From assembly GCA_039881145.1 (NCBI GenBank), contig JAYKKI010000061.1, positions 8,690,001-8,754,000 on the forward strand: a DNA stretch of 64,000 nucleotides, read 5' to 3'. Origin of the DNA: Druceiella hillmani. Its lineage: Eukaryota; Arthropoda; Insecta; Lepidoptera; Hepialidae. Position numbers and translations under genes: made by a program. How positions within the stretch are numbered: the first letter of the stretch is position 1; every line of letters begins with the position of its first letter. This document shows positions 12,285 through 25,319 of this stretch, in pieces. The notes below the pieces were generated by a model. The model saw only the letters and a list, made by a program, of their open reading frames with translations. It was not told the DNA's origin and did not search any database.

Positions 12285-12530
12285 TTGAGTGTGGAGAAAA
12301 TACTTAGTGTTATTTTTTTCGTAATTTTTATGGCTACCGCTAAATTACATTCAGATGACATTATAACATCAACTGCGAGTGAATACAGTTCACACTCGTT
12401 AATTGCGAATTCGTTAAACACGGTTAATATTCTTGAGATAGTAATTTTTAAGAGAAAATGTTTAGTTCGGAATGTATCGGGTGTATTAAAACAACCTCTA
12501 AACCGTGATAACCACATTAAAATATTGTAA
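12285..12530 (+). CDS. doubtful ORF resembling a small secreted protein
   Basis: An 81-codon frame begins with a hydrophobic segment (KILSVIFFVIFMATA, about residues 5-19) that looks like a secretory signal peptide with a small-residue cleavage site, followed by a polar stretch and one cysteine (around residue 59, KRKCLVRN). It has no ATG: the first codon is TTG and an in-frame stop lies 12 bases upstream at 12273. Either an upstream exon supplies the start, or the frame is a relic or chance. The opposite strand is also open over the same interval, which weakens the case. It sits 190 bp before the microsatellite holding the LINE. No family recognised. Confidence 0.15.
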   Translation: MSVEKILSVIFFVIFMATAKLHSDDIITSTASEYSSHSLIANSLNTVNILEIVIFKRKCLVRNVSGVLKQPLNRDNHIKIL

Positions 12531-12631
12531 ATAACATGAAATTCTACAAAAACAGATCGATGTGCATATCGACAATTACAATAGATCGTCTCTGTTATCA
12601 CGCATACTCTATTGAAAAATCAGCAAAAGCG

Positions 12632-12653
12632 ATATGTATGTATGTATGTATTG

Positions 12654-12690
<37 letters not shown>

Positions 12691-12716
12691 ACATATACAT
12701 ACATACATACATACAT
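12632..12716. repeat. (GTAT)n-(TA)n-(CATA)n microsatellite, 5' side of LINE
   Basis: About five GTAT units (12632-12651) are followed by (TA)n (12659-12686) and then CATA units that stop at about 12716, where the LINE sequence starts. The same array type resumes after the LINE poly(A) tail, so this is the interrupted target site. Confidence 0.9.
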
Positions 12717-14454
12717 GTTAGATACGGCTGGCAAAATACTGGAACGTATCATCCACAGTAGACTCGAAGCAGTTGTCGAGCCCCAATTGGCCGATAATCA
12801 GTATGGATTCCGAAAAGGACGATCTATACTACATGCTATAGACCTAGTCGTTAATACTGCAAAGCGAGCAATCGCTGGAACCAGATGGAAAGGAGGAGCA
12901 AAAAAGTATTGCCTGGTCGCAGCACTGGACATCAAAAATGCCTTCAACTCTGCCAGATGGGAAGTAATCATGGAAGCCCTGGTCAAGTTTAAGGTTCCTG
13001 GATACCTACAAAACATAGTGGCGAGCTACTTTACAGACCGAGTCCTCGCTTACGATACTGATGTCGGGCCTAAGGTTTACAAGGTTACTGGAGGAGTTCC
13101 GCAGGGATCAGTACTGGGTCCTCTGCTCTGAAACATAATGTATGACGCCCTGCTCAAACAAGTACTTCCAACAGAAGCACAACTTGTTGCATTTGTAGAT
13201 GATGTGGCTATCGTAATAGTGGCTAAACATACCGAGGAGATCAACTGGGCTTTCGATCAAAGCTATGAAGTCATTGCTGGATGCAACAAGTTGGGCTTCA
13301 GCTTGCAGAACACAAGACGGAAGCCGTCCTTATTACCAGCAGGAAACAGATTGAGACAATGACACTTAGAGTTGAACACCATACACTCACAACGCAGCCA
13401 TACATACGCTATCTTGGAGTTATGATAGACGCACGTCTCAAGTTCAAGGAACACGTGGAATGTGCTGCGTCAAAGGCAACAACCGTGGTTGCTAAGCTGT
13501 CTCGACTGATGCCGAATGTTGGAGGACCTAAACAGGAAAGAAGGCTACTACTGACATCTGTGGTCACGTCAGTACTGACGTATGGTTGCGCTATTTGGGC
13601 AGATGCACTTACCGCTCTCGATACTCGGCGGAAAGTAGCTTCTGTGTACAGGATAAGTGCACTGCGCGTAGCCAGCGCGTTCCGGACCGTATCCGAGGAC
13701 GCGGTGTGCGTCATTGCTAGTATGAAGCCCATATCAATACTGTGTGAAGAAAGGAAATCTCTCTACCACCTGAGACAAGAAAACTCATACCTGACAACAG
13801 CTGAACTATGGGAAAAAGAAAGGAAAAAGAGCACACGCCGCTGGCAGGCACAGTGGCAATCATCTAAAAAAGGGAGATGGACTTACCGGCTTATACCTGA
13901 CGTCGAGGTGTGGTTGAACCGAAAACACGGCAGGATAAACTATTATCTCACTCAGATGCTCACAGGACACGGATGCTTCCGTGAATACTTGTTCCGCTTC
14001 AAACACGAAGAATCGCCAGAGTGTCCAATATGCACTGGAACTGATGAAGATGCGGAGCACGTATTTTTTGCATGTCCCCGCTACGATGCCGACCGGGTAG
14101 AGTGGGAAACTACTCTAAAAAGTAAAGCCCAGCCGGAGAATTTAATTAACCTTATGCTGGAATCAAAAGAGGCGTGGGAAGCTACGAACACCTACGTAAT
14201 GAAAGTGCTCAAAGAGTTGCGCACTGAAGAGAGAGCACGTACGAGTGCGATAACAATAGAAAATAGCTGACTACAGCTATCCTTCCCCGCGAAGTAATGC
14301 CTTGCGGCGATACCGTGGGGGTGATAAGGAAAGGAAGGAAGAGGTGGTTTTTTAGTCGGTATAGGTCACTCTAGATCGAGTCCGACATACGGGGGTCAAC
14401 AACCCTAACATACGTAATTGTATTCTTCCCCTCAGGAAAAAAAAAAAAAAAAAA
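12717..14454 (+). mobile_element. 5'-truncated R1-clade non-LTR retrotransposon in a CATA microsatellite
   Basis: The element starts inside the reverse transcriptase domain (LDTAGKILERII) immediately after CATA repeats, runs through a complete C-terminal region and a short 3' UTR (14271-14436), and ends in an 18-base poly(A) tract (14437-14454) followed directly by CATA repeats. The protein features (FRKGRS, LDIKNAFNSARW, GVPQGSVLGP, FVDD, terminal CCHC) match the R1 clade. Members of that clade are known to target specific sequences; Waldo-type elements in flies and mosquitoes insert into ACAY repeats, which this location fits. 5' truncation is normal for target-primed reverse transcription. 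The copy is dead: it has a nonsense codon and a frameshift. Confidence 0.9.
12718..14270 (+). pseudogene. R1-type reverse transcriptase ORF2, C-terminal part, broken
   Basis: The first block (12718-13131) covers RT motifs 1-B: QYGFRKGRSILHAI, the catalytic-aspartate motif ALDIKNAFNSARW (from about 12922) and GVPQGSVLGPLL. A TGA at 13129-13131 replaces what is normally tryptophan in LGPLLWN, and the same frame continues. The catalytic motif C is FVDD (about 13192) in place of the usual YADD or FADD. A frameshift near 13276 moves the frame to one open from 13281 to 14270, giving GLQLAEHKTEAVLI, the thumb and the C-terminal domain. That domain ends with a C-x2-C-x8-H-x4-C zinc motif (CPICTGTDEDAEHVFFAC, from about 14022). 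The N-terminal endonuclease and the first ORF are absent. Apart from these two lesions the frame is long and clean, so the insertion is relatively young. Confidence 0.9.
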
Positions 14455-14456
14455 CA

Positions 14457-14513
<57 letters not shown>
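14455..14513. repeat. (CATA)n-(TA)n microsatellite, 3' side of LINE
   Basis: About eight CATA units are followed by about 14 TA units directly after the poly(A) tract. This mirrors the composition on the 5' side and represents the downstream half of the target array. Confidence 0.95.
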
Positions 14514-14516
<3 letters not shown>

Positions 14517-14775
14517 TATTCATTATAGATATAGATTGGGCCAAGTGGTTCTTTAACAAACTAAAGCACGGAATAAACAACTTAAACCGATGAGAATGCC
14601 GTTTAATAAATTAACGGTAGATATTTTTTTATATAAAACGAGTGAACATTTAATAGTACATAAGACTCCTATTAAATTATTTACAAAATTTTTGTACGAA
14701 CGAAAATATATTGCACAGGCCGCATATTTACAAAAATATTTTTTATGTTACGTAACTACAAATTAACGATTTTTT
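14514..14775. other. AT-rich, nothing recognised
   Basis: No coding, RNA or repeat signal beyond A and T runs. Confidence 0.4.
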
Positions 14776-15072
14776 TTCCTTCACTTGTGCTGTAAGATCT
14801 TGCCTATTGTCAAATTTCATGATTCTAGGTCAACGGGAAGTACCCTATGGTTTTAATTTATTTGCGAATGTCAAAATGTGCGGCATAAATGGCCGTATTT
14901 TTTTATTGTGTTGATTCGATTTTTATATAAGCTTTATTTTTGTAAGTATTTGATATTAATTTCAACTTGATACATCTACGCGTTCCTGAGAAAAAGGATC
15001 TTGACAGACAGACAGACGGACAACGAAGTGATCCTATAAGAGTTTCTTTTTCCCTTTGAGGTACGGAACCCG
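14776..15072. repeat. dispersed insect repeat, copy 1
   Basis: The core includes catgattctaggtcaacggg (14819-14838) and the tail gacagacagacagacggaca (15003-15022), then gaagtgatcctataag, with an ending of the type 'tttgaggtacggaaccc' (15056-15072). A diverged second copy with the same order of motifs lies at about 16640-16912. The motif set resembles a widespread repeat that I associate with lepidopteran genomes; that link is from memory. No protein is encoded. The class (SINE-like, MITE or LINE tail) is not determined. Confidence 0.65.
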
Positions 15073-16639
15073 AACATCGACTAAATCAAAATAATGGCCC
15101 CTCTTTTGCGGTAGCAAAGCCCGGAGAGGTAGCTTGTCTCTACGTATGCGCGGATTATTATTCAATATTCGCGGTACAAAATCTTACACGTGTCCAAAAC
15201 TTAGTTACCAATCGATAGACACGCTCGTTGAAACACAAATTCCAAGTTACACGCGCCGCGTCGATAAACAGGACGGCTTTACTTGACTTGACTTTATTTC
15301 TAAAGATTTTATTTGGATAGGAATATACTCGTATGTTCACTTTAATGTAATTTAGTTTACATCGTACTTTTAGGTTTGTAACCGAAACGGGTTCATATTC
15401 AAACACAAAACTATATTGTCAAATAAAAAGAATAAACTAATTAATACAAGAAATAAAAAAGGAATCCTTTTTAAAATGAAGGGATGAAAAATCAAAAAAT
15501 CCGTTATGTACATTGTTATATTTCTTCACTGGCAAGTATTTTTCAATTACGCCATTTGAAAATTATGTTTCAAAAATAACACGTTTTATGTAGTTCAAAG
15601 TTTTTTTTAAAAATTACAAGATATCCAGGCCCAGATATAAACTTTTACGGATGACTGAAGAACTGTGCTTGGATAGAGAAGACAAAGAACATCTGCTAGT
15701 ATTAATTACCCAAAGCTTGCTTTGAAATTAGTATTCATAAGCAATAGAATATCTTAAAAAGGAAAATGTTGATTTCAGAGTCACATTATATATACACCAA
15801 GCTATATTGCCAAGTGCATAACTTTCATTAAATAGTTATTGGAAGTAATTTTAAGGAAGGAATTACAATCTTCATGATTGTACACATTAGGGGTTTGTTG
15901 GGTAAAATTGTGGCCTCTTCACTCTGAAAATGCCATAAATAACAAAGACATCTCGCTTTGTGACATGGCCCGAATTGAGTATACATTGAAAGAATTTGGT
16001 TAATGAATAATTATTAATAATATTGGTTTAACAAATTATCTTGGATATCCTAGAAGCAGATAAGAAAGGTATCAAAGATAGAATTTCAAAACCACAAAAA
16101 CTTATTGATTCCGATATCTTTACAATAGATGATCTGATGTTAAAGAAATTATCCACTGGCATTATACTCTCGCAAGAACTTTGTAGCAAGAATTATTAGC
16201 CACCGATTATTAGCCAAGAATTATTAGCCATCGATAGAAAAATTTAATTTCCCAAAGAAAAACTTCAAAAAGTGAAATGAAAAAAAAATAAATAATAGAC
16301 GAAGCAACAGCGAACTGCAGAAATTAGACTGGAATGCTGTAAAAATGGCTAAACAGACCATGTTTAAAAAGTTTATACAATAAAACCGATTTAAGAAAAA
16401 AAACAACTAGTAAATAATAACAATTCCGACTAAAATAAGGTAACACAAAATCCTCAAATTATCAGAAAGAACTCCTAAAAAGAAACTTTTTACAGTATAT
16501 AATGGACATAGGTAAAAGTAAATCATACAATTAACCGTAAAGCTTAGTAGATAGGTATTTTACAAACATACAAAAAAAACTGAAAATCAAAAAAAACAAC
16601 AAATTTAGTTTGTCACTTAATAATCCCCAAAAATAATTG
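15073..16639. other. no gene seen; weak coding-like relic
   Basis: At about 16040-16200 the plus strand reads a clean, charged peptide (including DRISKPQKLIDSDIFTIDDL) of about 45 codons before stops. I recognise no family and treat it as a possible decayed transposon frame or chance. Near 16190-16230 the motif aagaattattagcca is repeated. The remainder is AT-rich. Confidence 0.35.
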
Positions 16640-16912
16640 ATATTAATGATTCTATCCTTTGTGTGCAATGATATTTTCCTTCGCACCCAATTCCAAGATT
16701 CCAGGGCAACGGGAGTGAGTCAGTATCCAAGAACGTAATATTTGAAAGGATCTTTTTACTGCATCGAGTTAGAAGCTTGAATTTGAAGGATTATCGAGCC
16801 ATAGACGGTGCTTGATGTCAATTTCAATTGATACCTCTGGCCGTTTTAAGAATAAAATGGCCTGCTACACAGACAGAGACAAACGGACATCAGAGTTATT
16901 CTAAAAGGACAT
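16640..16912. repeat. dispersed insect repeat, diverged copy 2
   Basis: Same motif order as 14776-15072: attccaagattccagggcaacggga (16691-16715, shortened match), then tgatgtcaatttcaattgat near 16813, then cagacagagacaaacggaca (16870-16889). Substitutions and indels are frequent, so it is an older copy in the same orientation. Confidence 0.5.
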
Positions 16913-19900
16913 AAGAGGTGCGGACGCACTACTAACCAATTGTCATTCTAATTCTAAGCAAAAGGGATCTTTTTTACATTCTGAGATGATACGGGACGCT
17001 AAACACTGAGCGTCAATTATGCAAGGGAACATAACTTCTTTTTTCGCTTATTTCTAATTATAGATTTACAGCATAAGTGTGATGACAATAACAAAGAATA
17101 CATATTGTTCACTTGTACCAATTGAATTAAATTTTGGCGGAATATTTTTAAACATGCGTCCGCTCTCTTCGACAGTATTGTCCCTAGCTCGGTCACACTA
17201 GGACAAAATAACCGTGGTAAAAGACTTCGTCATATGCATATACTTCTATAAATCATTACTTTAATAACCCATCGATTTTGAGTTCAGTAACGTTTTACGT
17301 TTCCGGCTGCTACATGAAAGGATGAGGTAATAGTTTATTTCAGCTGCTTAGAACGCGCACGAATATTCTACAGCGTTCACCTGTATTTAATGCACTCGCA
17401 TTGTTCAACACAGTATTACTAGATGCGTCCAGTCTAGATATCTTTTTCTGCTCTAATGACCGCTTGAGAAATGGGGTTATGGAGTTGCTTGATAGTTCAC
17501 GACTGATTATTAGATGATATTATTCGATTTGCGTTGTATTTCTGTCTAATTCGTTGTTGCTACTACTTTTCTGTTTTATTCGTTACTGTTTTATAACCAC
17601 TTGTTTTATGTGCCTCTACATGCCCAGCGTTTTGGGTAAGTATATAAATTCGACATGGGGTTATCAAGAAAAAAAATAATAAACAAATCCTAACTAGCCC
17701 ACTTTCTATGACAAGGAACATAACAGTTCAACGACAACTGTCAAAATGAACATATGCCACACGTTATGCAAATAAAGTATACGGGCAAAATTTACTTATT
17801 TCCGGCTTATTCAAGTTTATGTTGCCAATATTAATAAAACGAGTATCTGTGGAGAGCCGACTGCGCAAAATACAGAAAGAAACAATGTCGCAATAACTCG
17901 ATCGTAAAATAAGGGAAAATATGAGTATGCCAAGCTAAAAGAAAAACGGGGCGTAAAAGACAAATTGAAAAAAAGAAGATGAACCTTGTCGGTGTCACTT
18001 TACTTAAAAACTTAAAAGGTTTTCAAATGATGCAGTCAACATGCATTGTCTGAATCCTTTCGTATCTTCAGCCTCTAATTTAGTCTACCAACTAAATTTC
18101 AGTACCAATTGTCATGGTTAACTGGAAGAGATTGCTTGTGTAGCAATAAGTCCGACATATGTATTTCACATAAAAGATGATAAATAAATAAATAATTATT
18201 TTATTAATGACGCAGATTATCCCAATGATATACATGCCGTTCTATTTCATATCAATAAATCTTACTTATTATTTTAGGTTATTTTATTATGCACAAAATC
18301 TAGCAATTCTTTATTAAATATATTGATAATGTTTCATCGATATGTATAGCACGCCATCGTGGATCCATTTCGATGGTCAGGTTCAATTGGGACAACGAAG
18401 AAATAAGTGTCGTCTTGGGTTAGAGGCACTATTTACAAAACATACAAAGATACTAGGTATATTGTCTTGCCCTGAGCATCATCCGTGAGTGAAAACTTTA
18501 TACATGACGTGCATAAGTAATCTATATACGCAGATCAATGTGGTAAATAAATACTTGGTTAACCGATTTGACCACATTCTTTTTATTTTACTTTTAGTTT
18601 AAAAAACGTCTTTCCGTTTTTCTTTTCGTGCAAGTTATTTTATAATTCTTCTTTTGATATCTCCGAGACACTTCAAACTTTCAAAAGTGATAGTCTAAAC
18701 AATATATAAACGATAATAAAGGAAAATTAAGTTTTATTATAATAATTTGGATAGTTCTTGAATTAAAACGGAACAAAAATCACATATGCGTGATGAACAG
18801 TTAACCGCCTTTCTGAAATCTGGTAAGAACCATTTGTTTTGTGTGAACAAGAGAATATAATAGCCAGATCAATGTACATGAAAATATTAAAAAATAAGAA
18901 AGAAAAAAATATAAGTAATAATAAAAGGTTCAATAATTTCGAAATTATACGAATATAATTTGTAAAATGCAAGACTGTTAGATCTACCATTATTTACGAA
19001 GCAGTTGTTCCCTCGTCGACCCATTTCAGGAAAAAAAACTATTTACAATTGCTATGAATATGTCATCATTTAAAGCCACTAAATTAAAATGTATCTTCGA
19101 AATTTAATAAATTAAGTAATATTTGTACACAACTGTTGAAAATATCAATGTGAGAGCGATCGAGCGAAATTTTCAAATTTCAGCAATCATTCGCTCTATA
19201 TTCCAGTAAGGTATTGATTGTTTTGTCTTTTTTTTATTTCACGGATGGCAACACTTAATAGTGATGTCATTTTTTGGAATGCTCGCTGTATTCTACGAGG
19301 GCGAATGAAATGGAGATATGCCTACCTTTAAAATTAGAAGCTCATAACTCCCTACTAACCATTATTGTATGCAAAATAGCAAATTTAAGTTAACTACCCA
19401 AATATATCTATTCGCTTTTACAATGGCCAATGAGAAACTTTTTCGACACGTTCTCCGCTGACGATGGATTGAAGCAATTTAGATCATAAAGGTGAGCCCC
19501 TTTTTACATCAATACAGCAAGCCGACCACTAAATGGACCTTTGATAATCGATTTAGAGTATTTTATCCGAAAAGAAAAAAAAAGACCCACGAGTCTGTAT
19601 GCGTGCCGTAATGATAGGTTAAAGATCCACAGACGTCGAACATTGGTATGTTTATCCACGACACGCTTGTGCGTAACCTTTATACTTACTGGTATATGAT
19701 GATGATGGTCGTCATATAGTACCTACATAATGTAATATACGTTTTATGCTTATGTTTAAGTAAGTTACGATAAATCAGTACGGGTTCAAAACATTTCGCC
19801 CGTAATAGACAAGATGACTGTACGCTGTATTTCTACTCTGATGATGTTAGCATAATAGCGTAATTAATGTTAGCATAAAAGCTTTTAAAAAATTCAAACT

Positions 19901-19962
19901 TGGAAACAGAATAAACGCCACAAATTCCTTCTGTCAATCAAAAACATGAAAGTATTGCGAAA
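16913..19962. other. gene-poor AT-rich stretch
   Basis: A 60-codon frame without a start after a TTTCAG at about 17336-17341 is not distinguishable from chance. A small hairpin pairing TTGTCC with GGACAA lies near 17187-17215. Nothing else was recognised. Confidence 0.35.
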
Positions 19963-20043
19963 GCAATTTAAAAGGTTGTGTACGTTTGCGCAATTTAAAA
20001 GGTTGTGTACATTTGCGCAATTTAAAAGGCTGTGTACGAGTAG
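19963..20043. repeat. 27-bp tandem repeat, three copies
   Basis: Copies of gcaatttaaaaggttgtgta plus seven bases begin at 19963, 19990 and 20017. The period is a multiple of three, so a frame stays open across it, but the frame has no ATG. Confidence 0.9.
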
Positions 20044-20096
20044 TAGTTGAAGTCACTATCCCCTCAGTATGTTTTTTACATTTCCGGATTTGGAAA

Positions 20097-20140
20097 GCCA
20101 TACCGTTCGCGAGATGTAGCCATACCGTTCACGAGATGTA
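20097..20140. repeat. 22-bp tandem duplication
   Basis: Two adjacent copies of gccataccgttcgcgagatg plus two bases differ at one position (cgcg versus cacg). Confidence 0.85.
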
Positions 20141-20935
20141 TATTGGAAACTCCTACAAAAATTTGGATTGGAAATGAATAAATTTCAAGCAATTCATTTA
20201 AATCTGTTGTTCGATACATAGATGAAGGTAACCATTATTTTTTGTTACACATAATCGCAGTTTTGGAGACTTGGACAAAAAACGGACGATTTTTCTATAT
20301 ACTCATTGGAAGATTCGACTCGAAAAGTGTAGAAGCCAATCATGTACAGTAAAAAGATGACGGTCGTGTTGTTGCCGTTGATATGGGTTCGTCGTAAACA
20401 ATTCAGAGTTGTGTGTTTAATTTTGGTTGTGTGCTTATTTTCATGAGATTTTAATCTCTATTTAGTTGTTTCTCTGTATTAACTTAGTTCAATAAACGAA
20501 TTGAATTTTTCAACAGTATAATATTTATTTAAAAATGCGACACGGCGAGAGGTTACATGACAACTTGAAGGACACATCGTTTAAGTAACCTACTAACACA
20601 TGATTTTTCATGTTCTTTCAAATTGTTTGTTTAATATTACACTTTACACTTTGACAAGCATGTTCTTTGTCTCTATGATTCAGGTTCTGGAAAAATAAAT
20701 ATGGCGACGGAAGTTTTGTGTAGTAAATTTTCCATAATTGCTTGTTTTTTGTGACAAGTTGTTAAACTGATTTTGGATTTTATTTACGCATTTATCTATT
20801 CGTTACAATTAAAGAATATGGTGGCTACTTGATGTCATTAATTGCAATGTCATGCTTAATAATTATTGAGATGTTTATAGTATTATGTGCATATTATTGG
20901 AATCAGTTTTTCTATTTATTTAATAATTAGAGAAC

Positions 20936-20937
<2 letters not shown>
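20141..20937. other. no gene seen; possible decayed LTR-like sequence
   Basis: A stretch at about 20369-20516 begins TTGTTG, contains an AATAAA signal (near 20491) and ends CAACA, which vaguely recalls a copia-type solo LTR. No matching second LTR or primer-binding site could be confirmed. The rest is AT-rich. Confidence 0.25.

Positions 20938-21006
<69 letters not shown>
20938..21006. repeat. (TA)n microsatellite, about 33 copies
   Basis: Pure alternating TA between AT-rich flanks. Confidence 0.95.
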
Positions 21007-21010
<4 letters not shown>

Positions 21011-21492
21011 TCGACTGAAATGGAGATGAAATTACGCATCTGAATTACTCGACCGAAAATTATTATATTAAACTGAAATTGGGCAAATATTTCTATTCAA
21101 ACTTGATTACGTCAAACTATGTAATGCTCTTATACAAATAAGTCTATTTGCAAGTGAACCCAATCAAACGTTATATCACTATCTAGGTGTTATAGATTAC
21201 TACATACTAACTCACCTAGCGATGATGGGACGTCAATATCGCTCGATTGTTTCTACTTACCGGTTTCGTAAAGTTTATATTTTCCTTTTTAACTTGGAAA
21301 CAATCCAGTACTATCTTACGGGAAATTCCACACATTTTTTTTCCCTAATAAATAAATTTTCCTTCCTATTATGAGCATGAACCTAAGGTGATTTATATTT
21401 ACTTTTTTAAAATTATTATTATTTTGACTTCATTCCACCCTTGTATCCGCATTTTTATGATAATTAATATTGCCACAAAGCAAAGTGTATGA

Positions 21493-21924
21493 AGAAACGA
21501 TACAGTATATCGATAAAACCATACTTGACTGTGTATACAGCGACCAGCATTGACATAAGTAACGAGAAAAAACATTAGAAATGCTAGATAGTTGTGATTT
21601 TTTATGTGGTATTATATAAGATATACTTATCTATTAACTGCAGATGAATGATTCCTTACCATCCTTGGAGATAGTAACGCTTCCCTCGGAGACCACAGGG
21701 GAGTGACAGAAATACAGTATATCGATAATATCATATGTAACTATTACTACTACAGCGATCAGCATTAATAAAAGTGATGAGAAAAAAAACAATAAAAACG
21801 CTAGATAGTTGCGATTTTTGTGTGGTATTGTTTAAGATATTCTTGTGTATTAATTGTAGACCCAATGCTCCCCTACTGTCGTTGGAGGTAGTAACGGCCC
21901 CCTCAGAAACCACAGGAGAGTGAT
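21493..21924. repeat. about 212-bp tandem duplication, diverged
   Basis: Copy 1 starts near 21493 and copy 2 near 21705. Shared landmarks, 212-216 bp apart, include tacagtatatcgataa (21501 and 21713), gcgaccagcatt/gcgatcagcatt, gctagatagttg and the end block tcggagaccacaggggagtg/tcagaaaccacaggagagtg. Many substitutions indicate an old duplication. Unit function is unknown; the GC-richer end block is the better conserved part. Confidence 0.85.
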
Positions 21925-22675
<751 letters not shown>

Positions 22676-22862
22676 ATATTCCGTCATTAATGTATTCTCT
22701 CTCTGGAGTGTGACATATTTATCGCATACTTTCTTCCACTTATGCAATTTTATACTTCTACACTCTTATTGGCTTGTAGATGTAACGCATACGTCTAAAT
22801 CTGAGCGGAGAAACTGCAGGAGGATACCTTCCCGTGTTACAAAATCTGCATCAATATTTGGG

Positions 22863-23010
22863 GTAATGGTTAATACATATTATTATTATTTAATAAATAA
22901 TATGTACGTTGGATGTAACAATGGAGTAATGGTTAATACGTTTTATTATTATTTAATAAATAATATGTACGATGGATGTAACAATAAAGTAATGGTTAAG
23001 ATTTATAATT
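22863..23010. repeat. 63-bp tandem repeat, 2.3 copies
   Basis: Copies start at 22863, 22926 and 22989 (partial) with gtaatggttaatac. Each unit contains the near-palindrome attatttaataaataat. Confidence 0.9.
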
Positions 23011-25319
23011 AATTTTTTAAAAAATCAGCGAAAGATAAAAGATAGGCTAACAAAATTTAACTGGAGGACCTAATTACTATTTACCCAACTCTTAGACCAT
23101 GATTACCGATCGTGTATACAGTGTATGGCTATATACAACTATATGTAGAGTTAGAAAATTACACACACTATAAACAAACAAAAAAACGCGGTGGGGCGCT
23201 GCCGATTATTAAGTAATGCAATACTGGCACAAACTGATAAAATTCGATATAATTCAGTTCCAAAAATGTGGTCATGGCATTACATAAAAAACGGCGGTTC
23301 CACCAGAGAATTCACTGAACGGGAAGTAAAGTTCTCGTGATAGTACAAGATCTTCATTTTAATAATAGATGCATAAATTCAACGCCTCTCTTGAATTGTA
23401 GAGGAAACTTAACATGCGAGCAACCTTTAAGTGAATTCATACAAAAACAATACAGGCATTATACTAAGTCACGTGTTTTCCAGTAGTCTCTAACCACTTC
23501 TTTCTGGCCAATTTGATTGTTTTATTATTATTAAATAATTACATTATTTGATTATACAAATTATGATTAAATAATTACATAAAAAATCATTTTCCCTTCG
23601 CCTTTTTTTTTAAATCAAACAGTAGTCATTGATAAATTCATAAAGATACGCAGAAATTCCATATACGTTTTAATATAACTGGATGGAAATGTAACAAAAA
23701 TAAAATGAAAAATGATCGCGTCATTATAGCAGTAAAATAAAAATTACTTAAAGACGCTGAAAAAGCGGAAACGTAACATGATTGGGCTTGCCATTTCTTT
23801 GAAGCCCCCACTTGGCTAGAAAAAACACCAATCTATTAGCAAATGTCAAACCTAGCGTAAAAACGTCATTTGACGGCCGTGTCAAATTAAAAAAAAATGC
23901 GACAACAAATGAACAATCTAACGAAGCCAACATGACTTTGAACCTGCTGCTGGAAACTAAACCTGAAATCGAGACGCCAAACTCTCAATTGAATAGGCAC
24001 GATTCAAGAGCAATTACGTGCAGGAGAGAGAGAGCGAGGCCGGCGCGTCGATCGCTTCAAGGAAATGTGGATATTTACGACGGAACGCAGCGGGCAACGT
24101 GAACCGACGCGTTCCGTAGGCGGAACTATTCAATAGTTATTCAGAGTTTCTTAATTTAACGACTTTATTAATATCTACGAGTGGGCTCTGGAAATTAATT
24201 TTGACGTGCGGTAATCACACGGGGTAATGGCGTGCCTACGGTTAGCCCAAAATGTTTGTTTTCTCCGGCACCGCAAGCGAAGGCCAGCTGTCGTTTTCAA
24301 TTTAAAACAGAATTAAACACATTTTTTGCGTTCACTTCAACCGATACTTATTACGGAATAGTAATTGGATTTTAGAGAACTGGGCATCAATAACATAGAT
24401 TTCAATGTGTTTATTTAAATTAAAGTTTGGTGATCAAGGTTAATTTGCTCAGAAGTAAAATTGCAGGTGTGAAAAGAATCGCGAGCAGGGTTACCGGAAC
24501 ATATCCAGCTTTAGCCGGACATGTTTAGTTTTATAGTTCGTTTTCTCTGATATTCGTATGCAGTGAAGTAATTTTTTAAAAACATTTTGTTATACATTAA
24601 TTATAAACAATTAGAGACAAGAAGTTTACTTCATTTAAAGGTAATATAAATTGTTTAAACATTTAGATAAAAAAATTGGCTCGATAGACTATAACTAGAA
24701 TATTTAACACAATAATCTTAAATTTTTCATGTTTATTCATCTTGAAAGAACTTATGATGCTGGCAACGAGGTTGCATTATTTTCCAGCGTTGTGAATAAT
24801 TTAAATAAAATTTTAAATAATACGGACGTCTGAAAGTGAATGTAAATTTAATTGAGTGATTTCATTATTATTTGCAATCTTTTTCTTTTTTAAACTTAAT
24901 TTTTTTTATTTTATGTAAATATTGTGTCGCCATCGTTTCTTGATACGTGTGCAAAATTTTAAATAAATTCTGACATCTGCAAGTGGAGAAAAGTGAATTT
25001 AAAAATTCCGTCATTTTTTTTATGAAATTACATTGACATTGCCAAGTTTCATAATGACACAACCAGAGGTCTGCACTGGTTTTCCCCTTTCAGATTTGTT
25101 GACTGATTTTGATAGATGTTGGTGCACTGATTACTGAAAAAGCTAAAGCCTCAAAAAAAAACCTAAAAAAAATCCCTAAAAGCCTCATTTAACCGTAATT
25201 AACTTAAATCGTCAGAAGAGGGTTAATGAGGGTAGATTAATAGATTTTTGTATAAATAGCATCATCAGTGTTTTTCCAAAATTAGTACTTCCGTGCAATT
25301 CGTAACGCTCACTTAAAAG
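23011..25319. other. no gene seen
   Basis: A 96-codon frame at 23812-24102 begins with TTG, has no recognised similarity and shows no flanking splice or promoter signals that I trust. A GC-richer patch covers about 24020-24120. The rest is AT-rich. Confidence 0.35.

Noticed and set aside
12798..13016. Minus-strand frames opposite the LINE (also 13409-13732 and 13860-14060)
   Set aside because: Shadows of the plus-strand reverse transcriptase, which carries clear RT motifs.
17322..17515. Exon after a TTTCAG acceptor
   Set aside because: The 60-codon frame has no donor at its end and no recognisable similarity; frames of this length are common by chance here.
20369..20516. Copia-type solo LTR
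   Set aside because: The TG...CA-like ends are imprecise, no second LTR, target-site duplication or primer-binding site could be confirmed.
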